NCBI GenBank assembly: GCA_023653785.1
Contig: JAMKCH010072295.1
Coordinates: 32,037-96,036 of the forward strand
DNA: 64,000 nt
Source: Ophioderma brevispina
Taxonomy: Eukaryota; Echinodermata; Ophiuroidea; Amphilepidida; Ophiodermatidae
Direction: 5' to 3'
Part shown: positions 23,940-34,411 of the stretch, piece by piece
How the letters are laid out: each line of letters opens with the position of its first letter
How positions within the stretch are numbered: position 1 is the stretch's first letter
Notes under the pieces: generated by a model
What the model was told of the DNA's origin: nothing
Seen by the model: only the letters and a program-made list of their open reading frames with translations
The model's database searches: none
Program-made: the position numbers and the translations under genes

Positions 23940-24540
23940 TAACAGTACAACGTTCTTTGGTTTTGTTTTCTATTTTACAAAACACATTTGATTCGAAATT
24001 TGGTGTAGCTTACATAAATTAGTACGCACTTTTATTTAAGTTAATGGGATAATACATACCGACGCGCCTTTTCTCGATCTGTTCTATGGTAGATTCTATC
24101 TTATAACCCGGTAATCCAAAATATTCGCCCATGTCGTTTTGTTTAAGATTAGTTTCAGACAGTGATATTATATTAAAATCGTGGTTCAATGTATTTTAAT
24201 ACCATCTTATTAAAATGTTTTAATTTTGGATAAATCCTAATATGCATTTAATATCGAAATGTGGTATTGTTTGTGGGGGCACTGGTATGAAATTGGCAGG
24301 AGTCAAGTATGGGACACCTGAGGAATTGAATAAGATTATATACTCTTCATGCCATTTCTTTAGTGGTACTTGGATAACGAATGCGAGGGTTTTTTAAAAG
24401 ATAGTATCATATTTCTTTGAAGTCAACATTCCTTTCCTATTCAAAAGTCGTTTCCTAAGATCAACATATATTTAGCTGTACTAGATTTCATCACTGTTGC
24501 ATTATCAAATAAACACTACTTTGGATTTTAAAGGGGAAGT
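23940..24540 (-). mobile_element. LINE endonuclease fragment
   Basis: On the minus strand the segment from about 24,175 down to 23,945 reads NIISLSETNLKQNDMGEYFG followed by LPGYKIEST and a RRVGMYYPINL stretch. This is the order of the apurinic endonuclease of non-LTR retrotransposons: the SET catalytic box, the LPGY box, then the (G)GVGIY box. Upstream, about 24,300-24,180, FDIKCILGFIQ-like residues correspond to the first strand (LNI.S). In-frame stops and a frame change are present. The reverse transcriptase is not adjacent, so this is an isolated fragment. It may or may not be from the same family as the 3.7-6.0 kb LINE, which lacks exactly this domain. Confidence 0.8.
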
Positions 24541-24573
24541 TCTTTTCCTTTCAATTCCTGTAAACATGTTGTG

Positions 24574-24595
24574 AAAAAAAAAAAAAAAAAAAAAC
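24574..24595. repeat. Poly(A) run
   Basis: About 21 uninterrupted A residues, interrupted once further on. It lies just 5' (in minus-strand terms) of the LINE endonuclease fragment. It is not obviously the tail of a recognised element. Confidence 0.8.
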
Positions 24596-24599
24596 AAAA

Positions 24600-27239
24600 T
24601 ACACGTACAGTTAACAACACATGTTTTAGACAAATTTTGTATATCTGGAGCATGCTATACATAAATCACGATTTACGGACATACAGAACTAGATACAACA
24701 TATTAGACCCACAGGGATATAGACCAGTTAACATCCTACGTGACTTCTTTTGTTGCCTGCGAATCCATTCCTGCGAATGTTATGGCTATGATTAAGTATT
24801 AAAACTCAACAGATACAATTGCCCAGTGGTAACAGTCAGGCCGACCTAGTTAAAGCTACCCGGCCCTAACATGTTTACAAACACTGCTGTTAAAAAAAAC
24901 GGTCTATAACTAGTAGTATCTAAACATCACTTACAAAACAACTGGGAAAGAGCCAGGTTGTATTCTGGATAACAACTTCATAGGGAATGGGGTGTGCGGT
25001 CCAGCTGGATATGATAAATTGATATCCCAGGTATCTAAAAACATTCTTACAACCAGTTCCTTTGAAGTGTTTTTTCATCAATGACACCAATTTTTTACCA
25101 CAAATAATCGGATCGTGATACGTGGTTTCCCTAATGGTAGGGGACCTTGATTATGAGGGACCTTTTTTTAGAAAAACAGGTGCATGTGGACATCGTCTGA
25201 ACCTAAGAACAGATGATTTTAAGTGCATAACCGCTCAATGACAGCACGTCTTGACATTGACGAAAATGTACCCAAATCCCATTCACCAGGACCATAATTG
25301 CCATGACTTTCACACAAGGATGTCAATTAAAATTGGTATCGCGAAAGGGAATATTCAGTTTATTGAGCGCCACCGTTTCGAATATGTGAAATACGAATGT
25401 CAAGTTTGAATTTAAAGTTCAAATAGGCCGATACAAAGGATATGCATGTAAAGGAACTGTCATTAACATCTATGGTACGGGCTGGCTTACACGTGCATTG
25501 AGAAACCTTACACAAAACATGAAAACATGAGATAGTGAATCGCCTAAAAATATGACATCCTTGTTGCTAAGACAAGAAAGTGAACTTGGTTGGTAAATTG
25601 CTGGGTTTAACACTTTTAAAAGAATACCTTTGTTTCCTTCCCAATAACCGGAGGGTGTACCAAGCGTTAAATATGGTGTACATGCGAAGAGTTGAGCGAT
25701 GGAAGTATGAAGTTTACACTTCTGGCCGAATTGAATAGGAAAAAGGGACAAGTAACTTATAGTTAATTTGAATGTTAAGGTATTTAGTAATTAAATTTTG
25801 TTCTAACCTAGGTGATATAGAATTAATAGATAACAACAACGACCAGAGGAAATCTTATGACCACAGATGTTTGGCCATGCAACTTATCTAAATAACCACA
25901 TTGAACGTTATTATTCCGTTTAGTTGGTCACCTATATCTGAAATGAAATGAATAAAGGAGATGAAGTGTATCTCATCTATGCCGTGCACGTAACTATTGT
26001 TGGGTGGTTTTCATTTTTAAAGTGGGGGAATAATTCTTTATTAAAACATGATAAAAATACGAAGGTTTTCGGCGATGAGATAATTAACGAGAAAATCAAT
26101 TAATACACGCAAATGAATAAAAATTAAGATTAAAATAGAGTCGAATTAGTGTAGGCATATATTGGGATCGATGAAAAAATGATATGTATTTTTAATGGCG
26201 TTAAGACCTTTGTTAAATATACGATTGCAGGACCGGTTGTAACTCTTTCATACAATGGACCTGTAAAAAGAGGAGAGAAAGAAAAGACACGAAAAGGAGG
26301 GGGGGGGGGGATAGAGTGCTGATACTGCACTTATAGTAGAGGCCATTATGCGATTCAACATTGGAAAAAATTCTAATAAAAGGGACTGTTGTGAATTACT
26401 GTAGGGTATATGTGAAGTATTAGAAAACATGTCCGGCTTTCTGGCAGCTGCGTTGGTCACGATATTCAAGGTCAAAGTCAATGACCTTTATAAGCATTAT
26501 CATGGATCATAAACTCCCAACCATTTGGTCTAAAGCTTAAATGAGGTGTCTATACCAAGGTTTTGGGGTCCACCAAACACAAGCATATAGGAAAAACGAT
26601 ATCAAATGCCCCTCCTTGATTTCAAATAGATGAACTATTTGCATGAAATTTTGTACTTCAATTCGTCCCCCCCTCAACCATTTTAAAGGTGTTGGTTTAA
26701 GACCCCTACTTAGATTTCTTAGTTACACAGCCTCTGACCCTTGATTTTGATACAAGGTGGATTGGTATAAGTCTCTTTCATTGATATCAAAAGCATTCCA
26801 ATAATCCTCCAATGACTTCATAGTAGGTTTTAATGAAGTAATAATCATGGGAAACTTGATTTCTCCGATGTTGCTAAAATAAGCCATTCTTATTTTTTGC
26901 GTATAAAATACAGGAAGGTGTAATTTTGTTAGTTTTTTGGGGGTTGATTATGGAAAGGAAAATCAACGGTTGGTACAACAACGGAGGGATTAAGTGATAA
27001 AGCATCACTTATTTTGCATAGAGTGAAAAAGAAAAAATATTATAAGGTTGAAACCATCCCCTGTCCTCCAAAACTGAGTCTTTTCTACACTTCCAAAGGT
27101 AAGGTGGCGTGACAGCGTGACAGATTGATTTTTGCGATTAAATGAAAGCAAATGATGGTCCCAAGATTAGATTTGCAGCATTAGGTTTCAAATTTAGTGT
27201 TTTTAGCTGGCCAGATGTGAAAAACCTTGTTGCAGTGGT
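24600..27239. other. Unassigned AT-rich DNA
   Basis: No gene, RNA gene or cross-matching repeat was seen. A 93-codon minus frame at 25,470-25,751 contains the word FLGDSL, which resembles a GDSL-esterase block by chance (see rejected items). A G-run lies at about 26,299-26,310. Confidence 0.45.
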
Positions 27240-27384
27240 AAACCACCCCCACCTTCCTCACCCAAGGAAGACGAAGGTTACCTCAGAACTTCAATGGTGA
27301 ACTTTGCCACTCATATGAGGCAAGGAGTCTCATTCAGCTACCGTGACCTATCAAACACGCTGACAATGGAGGCGTTTAAACACC

Positions 27385-27835
27385 CTGACGACGGATGCGT
27401 TTAAGTTGGGGGAGGGCTCACCTCCTATTCTTAGGGGCCAGGCCGCCGACCAGCCTCCTTGGCTCGTCACCACATAAACGTCCTCGAGTTGTTCGCGGTC
27501 TTTCTGGCATTGCGGTAATGGCTCCCCGTGGTCAGGGGGAGGGAATGGTTGTCGATTATTGTGTGGGACTTGTGACAATATGAAGGTGGGGTGACATATA
27601 AAATCTGTTCTCGAGACTGCCCCTTGGTCACACTACTGGTAAGTCCTTTAGGCCAGGCACTGTAGTTTCCAGGACACACTTAGATAGGATTGTAAGGGAA
27701 ACATATCCATCTTCCAAAAGGGAGGGGGCCTGGTAAGAGTCCTCCAGTTGATGCGTGTTCATCCCAGAGTGCACCGCCCATGCTCCGAACCTGTCTGGTG
27801 CATTTCCTGTAGACTGTACACTGAGGTGGGACATT
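27385..27835 (+). pseudogene. DIRS-like RNase H relic
   Basis: LTTDAFKLG opens the domain. The TDA block is the usual first catalytic Asp region of retroelement RNase H in DIRS elements. After a frame change, HHINVLELFAVFLALR follows, then a stop, then WLPVVRGRE, the hallmark helix in which the Glu of LEL is catalytic. Further on, a RDCPLVTLL-like stretch (about 27,610) corresponds to the segment after the second Asp, and FPGHT (about 27,667) resembles the HIPGHLN box. At least four frame changes and several stops are visible. No enzyme could be made. Confidence 0.75.
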
Positions 27836-27949
27836 TTCTGAACAGGATGCCATGCTCACTGTTCAGGCAAATTCAATAGAGCATCATAGCATTACCATAC
27901 ATTGGTGTGTCGATAGAGAGTTCGATCCATTCAATATCTGGACCGTAGA

Positions 27950-28740
27950 CCGGGTTGGCAATTTCCTCAAGGAGTTTATTTCGGATGGGGATTAATTAGT
28001 GTCTCTGGCTAGGTCCGAGTTTCCTTTTTACCGAACAGCCACAGGCCAGACCCGTAAGGACTCGGTGATGGCATGACCGTTTTAGTCCCCTCTTGTCATC
28101 TGATGATGGATATGTTTAAGGATAGTCCCCGTTCGTTAGCCGTGTTCCGGAGTGGGATTTGCCATTGGTCTTGCAATTCTTGGTTGTCGAACGAAAACAG
28201 TTTTTAAACCCAACCGAAGCTTAGTCTTCTGGTACTTCCTAGTAGCTGTGGCTTGTGGCTGTGGCTTGTGGCCCAGAGGTGGTTCGGATTTACATGCCTT
28301 GTCTACGGAAAAAAAAAACCGCGGCCCACCACCGCTTTGAGCGCTAGGAGCAGGTCTCTATTCTTCCACATGAAGCTTTTTTTTGGCCAAGGAATCAGAC
28401 CTTTATTTTACCCCGAAACGGTGTTTTGACCACGTCTCACCATAGTTGCAGACGGGGTTTTGCGGACAGCTCAGAGAAGCATGCAGCAAGGGAAACATTG
28501 AGCCAGCATGGATTTCCTCGTTCATATGAAAGGCTTCTTGGTTGGGCATATGATGTTCGAGCTCACGCTTCTCCTGGGCCTTCTATAAAGAGGCCTCATC
28601 CCAGACATTTTGGACATGTCGGGTTGGAGTTGTACTTCCCCCTTCCAACAAGTCTATTTGAGCATTGTGTTAGTTCAAGCGGAGAGGGGTGTACGCCGTC
28701 ATCTTCTTGGCTTAGCATCTTGAACCAGGAGCATTAGGGG
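27950..28740 (+). pseudogene. DIRS-like tyrosine recombinase relic
   Basis: VPEWDLPLVLQFLV (28,144-28,185) matches the helix that opens the catalytic half of DIRS recombinases (typically VP-WDL-LVL). LVAVACG and LHALS correspond to the block holding the first catalytic Arg, but the Arg-Val-Ser is disrupted by a tandem duplication of GGCTTGTGGCTGT-like sequence (about 28,248-28,273). VRAHAS (about 28,555) corresponds to the VRAHSTRG block with the catalytic His-x-x-Arg. The Arg is lost here. The closing GWS block aligns in the expected place, ending in TSPFQQVYL. The tyrosine region is altered. Stops and frameshifts are frequent. Confidence 0.7.
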
Positions 28741-29219
28741 AACATGGGTGGGGCGTGAAAGGGGTTGCGTTGGCGTTGGATACCTTCTGGACCTTCTTCC
28801 GCACCGCATTAAGCCAGGCAGGTGGATTTGTGCAAGGTAAGGTGAAAGGAAAAAAGCTAGCACTAGTACAGTGTATTTCCCTTCATGGTAGAGGGCGATA
28901 ACTTGAGTGTGATACTTACCTTCCACGGCCTATTGGCGCTCACGCAATTTGTTATCTCTACATACAAGGGGTCGTTGAAAGTTTGTCGAGTTGTTTTGTT
29001 TTTTTTGAGAGAAACATTTTGGGAAGGGCGAATCACAGCGCCGCTTGATGTGGTCCGTGAATTTGGTGCGTGCCATGTCCGACGCGGAGTTGCTATTTAG
29101 CAGTGGTCTAATGGTGTTTTAATGGTACCAAATGAAGATTTATGCAAAAAGTCTATCACTAGTACACACTATTAAATCACCCGCACTCACTCAGTTCAAG
29201 GATTGTCAAGACCATTATT

Positions 29220-30310
29220 CACTGATTTGCAATAATATCTTAGCTGTTTTCCCATTATTATATATTCACGCGTAAAATATTGTGTTTTAATATTTTTACA
29301 CCGGACTGACGCATGGCTAATTTACGTTGAGGAAAACTTTTAAAAATTTCGGATTACAAATGCGTTCTATGCTGAAAAGCAAGGATGGCTGCGTTTGTAA
29401 GCCTCACTAAAAAAATATGTTTTATTGGTTTTTTATTTTGTGACCCACTTTTGCTTCTAGGCCAATGGCTCTGCGCAGTTATGACCCATCACAAGCCTTG
29501 CCTTAATATTGACCAACCCGCCAACTAGAAGGCGGACAAATTTTCCATAATACTTTCATCATATGGACTACCAAAATATACAAAAAAGTCCTTTAGAATT
29601 TGTTCAAGGTTACCTAGGACATGTGTCACATTATGCCTCTACTATTACGGTCCTACCTCAATGGTTATTCTCAGCTCAAGAAGTTGTTGAAGGTTTTGCT
29701 TCTTATTTCTTGTGGAGAAAACATTTGGCTGCTAGTTGCAGGCGTTTGCAGTTCAGGAGTTTTCAACCCAGTGGTAATGAGGCTTCTGATGTGGTTAGTT
29801 ATCATCGATATCCACTGATGTACATAGTATTTTGGTGTTTTCTGTATAGATTACGGTCAATGTTTTGGTTTATTGATACTTGACAGACGGACGAATTGCC
29901 TACCATTATGTGAGGAAAACGTGGAAAAATTTGAGTTCCATGCCTGAAAGATAACTGATTGAGACATCATTTGTAGCTCAATGACTGTTTTTACTTGTGT
30001 TTTATTGACCCAAAACATAGGTATCGACACCATCTTTTTGCTTCTAGGCAGCAATTGGCCATGAGCAGTTATAACACCCCATTCATACGGCCGTATAAGG
30101 GTCGTTGACCTTTGACCTGACTATCGCCCAAAACCGCCTAGCAAACTAGAGGCCGGCAGGACAAATTTTTGTTAATTAAAACAAAAAAACAACCTAAAAC
30201 AAACAAAAACCAAATATAAAATTTTATTTAGAATTTTTCAAGCGTGTATAGGACCATGTGTCAACCCTATTACGCCTATAGTACTATTGCTTTTAATTGT
30301 TAATACCCTG
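29220..30310. repeat. Dispersed repeat R3, two copies in tandem (period about 580 bp)
   Basis: Two successive copies share GAGGAAAAC (about 29,330 and 29,908), then TTTTTGCTTCTAGGC-AATGG (about 29,450 and 30,035), then ACTAGA-GGCGGACAAATTTT (about 29,525 and 30,150), then ATGTGTCA-ATTA-GCCT (about 29,620 and 30,258). A third, dispersed copy lies at 56,330-56,780. The phrase TTCAGGAGTT-GTGGTAATGAGG occurs both at the junction of the two tandem copies (about 29,753) and at the start of the third, which helps define the unit boundary. The 106-codon frame at 29,563-29,883 lies in the repeat and is not conserved. Confidence 0.7.
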
Positions 30311-30350
30311 GCATATCGTTGCTTGTTTGTTGTTTTAAGCGCTTTCACAG

Positions 30351-30459
30351 ATACTCAAAGCCATTTGCCATCAGATATGTCTTTAATCCAACGCGACCCG
30401 TGAGGCTATCTTCTCTTGGTCCGATGACTGAAGAAGAGCGCCGCCTCATTAACGAATGA
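30351..30459 (+). other. Candidate 3'-terminal exon (weak)
   Basis: A T-rich tract ends in GCGCTTTCACAG at 30,350, a plausible 3' splice site. From 30,352 a 35-codon frame with a protein-like mix of residues (including FAIRYVFNPTRPVRL and a MTEEERRLINE C-terminus) runs to TGA at 30,457-30,459. The stop lies in a hairpin, ATTAACGA-loop-TCGTTAAT. I cannot name a protein with this C-terminus, and no upstream exon is apparent. It directly follows repeat R3, so it could also be element-derived. Confidence 0.25.
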
Positions 30460-31077
30460 TGATCGTTAATTTTTGGATACGATTGGGAAGATTTCGGGCA
30501 AGGGAATACAGCAATGTTTATGACGTTCTGAGAAAACTTTTCAGACCTCCGGTGGTCAGAAATATATGTGCAATGATAATGGGCAAACCAGGATGGTCTA
30601 AGCTATCGGAAGCTGAAAACAGAATTCAAATCAACTTTCCGTTTGTCACGATAGTGGTGTTTGTTGTGTTTTGTTAGTAACGTTTGCGCTTGAGTCCAAT
30701 CCGAGAAATTGAAAGTTCAAAAAGTACTCCTAATAATAGTAGATTATGCGCGTATAATTGACTAGCGAGATGGTACTTTCGTGTCCGTGTCACTTTGGTC
30801 AATTCTGAACACCATCTCATCTATGCAGGGTGACATTTACTTTTACTACGTTGCCATTGCAAATATGCATGGCTATTTTTCGGCAATTGAACTACGTTTG
30901 AATTGGTAAATGCAATGGAGTAATGATTGCTGTCATAATTATATGCGCAGAACTGGGTTTTGACTTAGCAGGGTCAGTTGCGGCACGGCGGTCAAGATGT
31001 AAGCCAAATGCGTGTACAATGTACCACACAGAGATTTACCTCTGCAGTCTGTTTTGTGTATACTGCATCGCGGTTCA
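30460..31077. other. Unassigned DNA
   Basis: Nothing recognised beyond chance open frames (62-73 codons). Confidence 0.45.
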
Positions 31078-31590
31078 TTTAAAGCGACACTGGCCTTTTC
31101 CACAAATATGAAATTTCTTCCAATTTGCTCTCAAATGAATAGTCTAGGCCATTGAAGAAGAGATATATGTTACACATTAAAATAACATACCCCAACAGAT
31201 GGGGACATTGATATGAAGATAATGACATCACGTAATTTGTAGGCCAACTTTACTTTACTCAACAAATGTGTATATTTACATGAATATTTTGACTCGTACC
31301 CCCTGTCTTAAACCACAAAGGTTATAGACAAGTCAAACATTGTGCATATCGTGAGCAACATTCATACGGAGTGTGTGTTCTTGTGTTAAAAGCCATTTTC
31401 GTCGTCCTGCTGAATTTAGCGTCGCCGCGACGTTACTATAAATCGTTTCTGTTTTAACCCCTACGGAATCGATTTGTCTTATCATTTTCGGTGAAAGGCT
31501 TTTGTAAATAAACTTTACAAATGCAACAATCTCGACTTTTGATCATCTTGAGGGCGCACTATTTTTCAATGTGCCAGTGTCGCTTAAAAC
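31078..31590. mobile_element. Possible MITE with about 17-bp terminal inverted repeats
   Basis: TTTAAAGCGACACTGGCC (31,078-31,095) is the near-exact inverted counterpart of GTGCCAGTGTCGCTTAAAA (31,570-31,588). The two ends bound about 510 bp without coding capacity. Similarity does not extend further inward and no target duplication is clear, so the element call is tentative. Confidence 0.45.
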
Positions 31591-32237
31591 TAGGTCCGTC
31601 AGCCGTGGCTTGATCGAGAGCTATAAATAGCCACAGCCTTCTGGTTATGTGCATAAATAGGAAGACTAACAGGCGCGAAGTGCCGCGGTGACTTGCGCGG
31701 TGACTAGGGTCGATTTACGCATGCGTGAAAACCTTGTACAGCTTCTATAGAGTTGGTTTGAAGTATCGGATGAAAGGGGGGGAGTGGATTTTTTTTCTCT
31801 TTTCTAGGTTGAAATTAAAGATGTGTGCTGGGTTAAGAATCGTAGGAATTTTAATCAAAGATTAATCGCTTGTTAACTTTAATCCTGTACAGTGTGAAAA
31901 TACTTGTTTAGAACAATATGTATTTTGCGTTTAGTACTCGGGATTCAGCTATACCTCTGAATGACTACGATCGAATATGTTCAAAAACACAGAAACAGAC
32001 GTCTTTGCGCCGGATTTTGGCATTATTCACGAACAAATGATTGGTTGCATTGTTTTTGTTTCATCTTATTTTCCTTTTGTCAATTCAGAGATATAATCAA
32101 TTTAGTTCAGAGTAATACTATGTCATGTTGTCTTGAAGCTCAATAAAAGATTTGGCAATTTGGCAAAAGAAATAAAACGCAGATTAAACGTTACACGGTC
32201 TAGTTTTTTCGACACAAGCTTTAATAGTCAACATAGT
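31591..32237. other. Unassigned DNA; TATA-like word at 31,621
   Basis: CTATAAATAG at 31,621-31,630 matches the TATA-box consensus and CpG content nearby is raised, but no coding exon follows within sight. Treated as unsupported. Confidence 0.35.
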
Positions 32238-32737
32238 GTCCCGTATTCCAAAAAGGTGTTTAGCGCGAATTAAGCTAAGCGAACTTTATATAGTGAGATA
32301 AACGCATCGCTTAGTAAACGCAATTCCCGAAAAGTTAAAGTTAAACGTAATTTTAACTCCGCTAAAATGCTTTTAAATTTAAACTAGGTACGGGGCTACT
32401 TTAAGAAGTGTTTAGGGGTGTTTTCCAAGTGCACGGCTCATTGCATAGTCCAGTTGACAACAGCAATGGTGCATATCAATCTGCGCCCATAGTGTAGCGC
32501 TTTAAAATCCACGGAAGCCATGATACAACTTTGTGCGCATCAACCATTAAAACACCATAGGGCCTTTTATACACTCAAGTGAGCGTCTTTACTAAAATAA
32601 ACAACGATTTACTTGGTGCTTTAAAGTTGGTCCGTTTGAGTAAGCAATGGTAGAAAAGTTTTAAACGCGTTTGCTTAAACGCACACGGCGATTTTAAGCT
32701 AAAATTGGTTAATTAATAAGTTTCTGGGATACGGGCC
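32238..32737. mobile_element. MITE with CCCGTATYCCA ends, about 500 bp
   Basis: The left end reads GTCCCGTATTCCAAAAA (32,238 onward). The reverse complement of the right end reads GGCCCGTATCCCAGAAAC (from 32,737). The inner sequence is rich in AAGC-TTAAGCG words on both sides but not strictly paired. No protein is encoded. I could not identify a target-site duplication, so the superfamily is open. Confidence 0.6.
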
Positions 32738-33641
32738 AATATTTTCAATGATAAGTATTTTCTTTTCATAAATAATAAACAAAACAATATTTATTGCCCG
32801 TCAATGATGGAGCTTTGAATTTATTACAAAATAGGTATATGTTAAAATCTGCAGAATGATATAATTGCACATTAACTAATTGTTGAAGTCAATAAAAAGT
32901 TGGATTTTAGAGCATCGTATCAAGGTGTTGGTAGGACTTTGCGTTTCATGATAAAAACTCTCTCTTCAGGTTGCTGTACGGTCATTATTATCTTCCAACA
33001 AAATCAAGTACAGACTAAATTAAACCGATTGGAAAGATGGAATGGAGGACCCACCTTTTTGAGTGGTAAAATTTCACTCTTGAATGAGTGTGAAAGTTGA
33101 ATTGTTCCCTCTAAAAAGAGTTTAATATTATCACTTTCACTCCAATTCAAGAGTTGTTTCCACCACAACGTGTTGTACCTCATTTAACTCCCTGAAGAGC
33201 GGAAATCCACTCTTTTACATTTCGACAGTATGTCGAATTGTACATTTTGATCTTAAAAGCCAGAACTTACTAAGACAAGTTACTTAACTTTTTTTTTTCA
33301 TCTTTTTAAGGTTCCGCGAAGTTGATCCTTTTTTGAAGAATTCAAATCTTTTCAAATGTGAATAACTTGTTTTAAGTAATACTTTCAAGTTTTTCTCCAA
33401 CCAGAAAGTGGCACAACCTCGATTTTGTGTTCCATAGTAAACTGGAGTTATTTCTCGATTGACACAGCAAATGACATGAAACAAACGTATTGTACAGACT
33501 GTCCTTTACTCTGCATTAAAATTTCCCGATAATCTAATTGACGTGTAGTCCGATAGCAGAAAAAAATATCTTATTGAAAGCATTCAAAGTCAAGTAAAAA
33601 AAAAAAACAAAAAAAAAGCCCCCTTCTATAGCTAAATCTTA
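32738..33641. other. Unassigned AT-rich DNA
   Basis: No coding signal. An A-rich run lies at about 33,596-33,617, just before the next MITE. Repeated CACTC-TTGA words near 33,060-33,150 are not organised. Confidence 0.5.
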
Positions 33642-34200
33642 AAGGGCCAAATGGCCTGAAAAAATTGACATAATGAAAGGACGCTTATTGAAATCACTTC
33701 CGAGTTTGAAAACAATTTGGATGGTTTACATTCTTAAAAACATAAAACAAGAAGAAGTTCTGGGGGAGGTGGCAGTTTTGTGGCAATTTCTGGAAAAGCA
33801 AGTGTTTCACATCCCGACAGAATTTACATGTATCTAGCATGTTTTGCGACATCAAGTCTAAAAGCATTTCGACGGGATTCAGGCATTGCCTACTATTAAG
33901 CTTAGTGTAAGATATTGATCTGGCCAGTGAAAGATGGATTAAGCCTGTATGAGCACATGTCACTAGCAATGGTCTGTGAGGCGATGACATCATCTTTTCA
34001 AGTTTGGTAATGCTGACAGTAATGTCAGCATCCGTTTTCCAGAAATTGACACAAACTGCCACCTCCCTCTGGAAATCTTCCTGTTTCTACTGTTTTTACT
34101 GTTTTATCAGAATAAACATCCAAATTTTTTTCAACTCGTGGAAGTGAGTTCAGTAAGGGTCCTTTCATTATGTCAATTTTTTCATGCCATCATGTCCCTT
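33642..34200. mobile_element. MITE family M1, 559 bp, long terminal inverted repeats
   Basis: The first 160 bp and the last 160 bp are inverted copies of each other. Paired phrases include CATGAAAAAATTGACATAAT or its CCTG variant, GAAAGGACGCTTA or GAAAGGACCCTTA, and ATCACTTCC or CTCACTTCC. Further in come AATTTGGATG and GGAGGTGGCAGTTT with CAATTTCTGGAAAA. The centre is about 230 bp. A partial second copy is at 52,840-53,000. The 122-codon minus frame at 33,694-34,062 is a by-product: it runs through both arms and resembles no transposase. TSD not resolved. Confidence 0.85.
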
Positions 34201-34411
34201 CAACGCTCAAGACATTCTGACTAATCGTATTTGCTTCAGTGGTATTCAATGTAGCAGGTGAGTTGAGTGTTACCTACTTTTGAGCGCCCGTTTTGGATAC
34301 GAAGGAACACAATAGATCGGTCAGGTGAATCGGGCCACATATTTTCTTTTTCTGTCTCATTTCCCAACTAATCGACGCTGTCCAAAACTTTTCCTCTAGT
34401 ACAATAATGTA
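34201..34411. other. Spacer between two inverted-repeat elements
   Basis: No recognised content. Confidence 0.4.

Larger units (their letters stand above)
27240..28930 (+). mobile_element. Decayed DIRS-like retrotransposon, RNase H plus tyrosine recombinase
   Basis: Plus-strand reading, crossing many frameshifts, gives the 3' half of a DIRS-type element in the canonical order. RNase H comes first (LTTDAFKLGEG at 27,385 and HHINVLELFAVFLALR at 27,468). Next is the linker region, and then a tyrosine recombinase (VPEWDLPLVLQFLV at 28,144, LVAVACG with LHALS at about 28,235-28,310, VRAHAS at about 28,555, and a GWSC-TSPFQQVYL stretch at about 28,625-28,665). The region is noticeably richer in GC than its flanks. 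The gag and most of the reverse transcriptase are missing, so the copy is 5'-truncated. End sequences were not delimited. The 3' boundary near 28,930 is approximate. Confidence 0.75.

Noticed and set aside
25470..25751. 93-codon minus frame with FLGDSL, like a GDSL esterase block
   Set aside because: No other esterase block, no length, no splice signals; a six-residue match is expected by chance.
31621..31630. TATA box CTATAAATAG
   Set aside because: No transcript, coding exon or further core-promoter element follows; such words occur by chance in AT-rich DNA.
33694..34062. 122-codon minus-strand frame
   Set aside because: Runs through both inverted arms of MITE M1; not a transposase.
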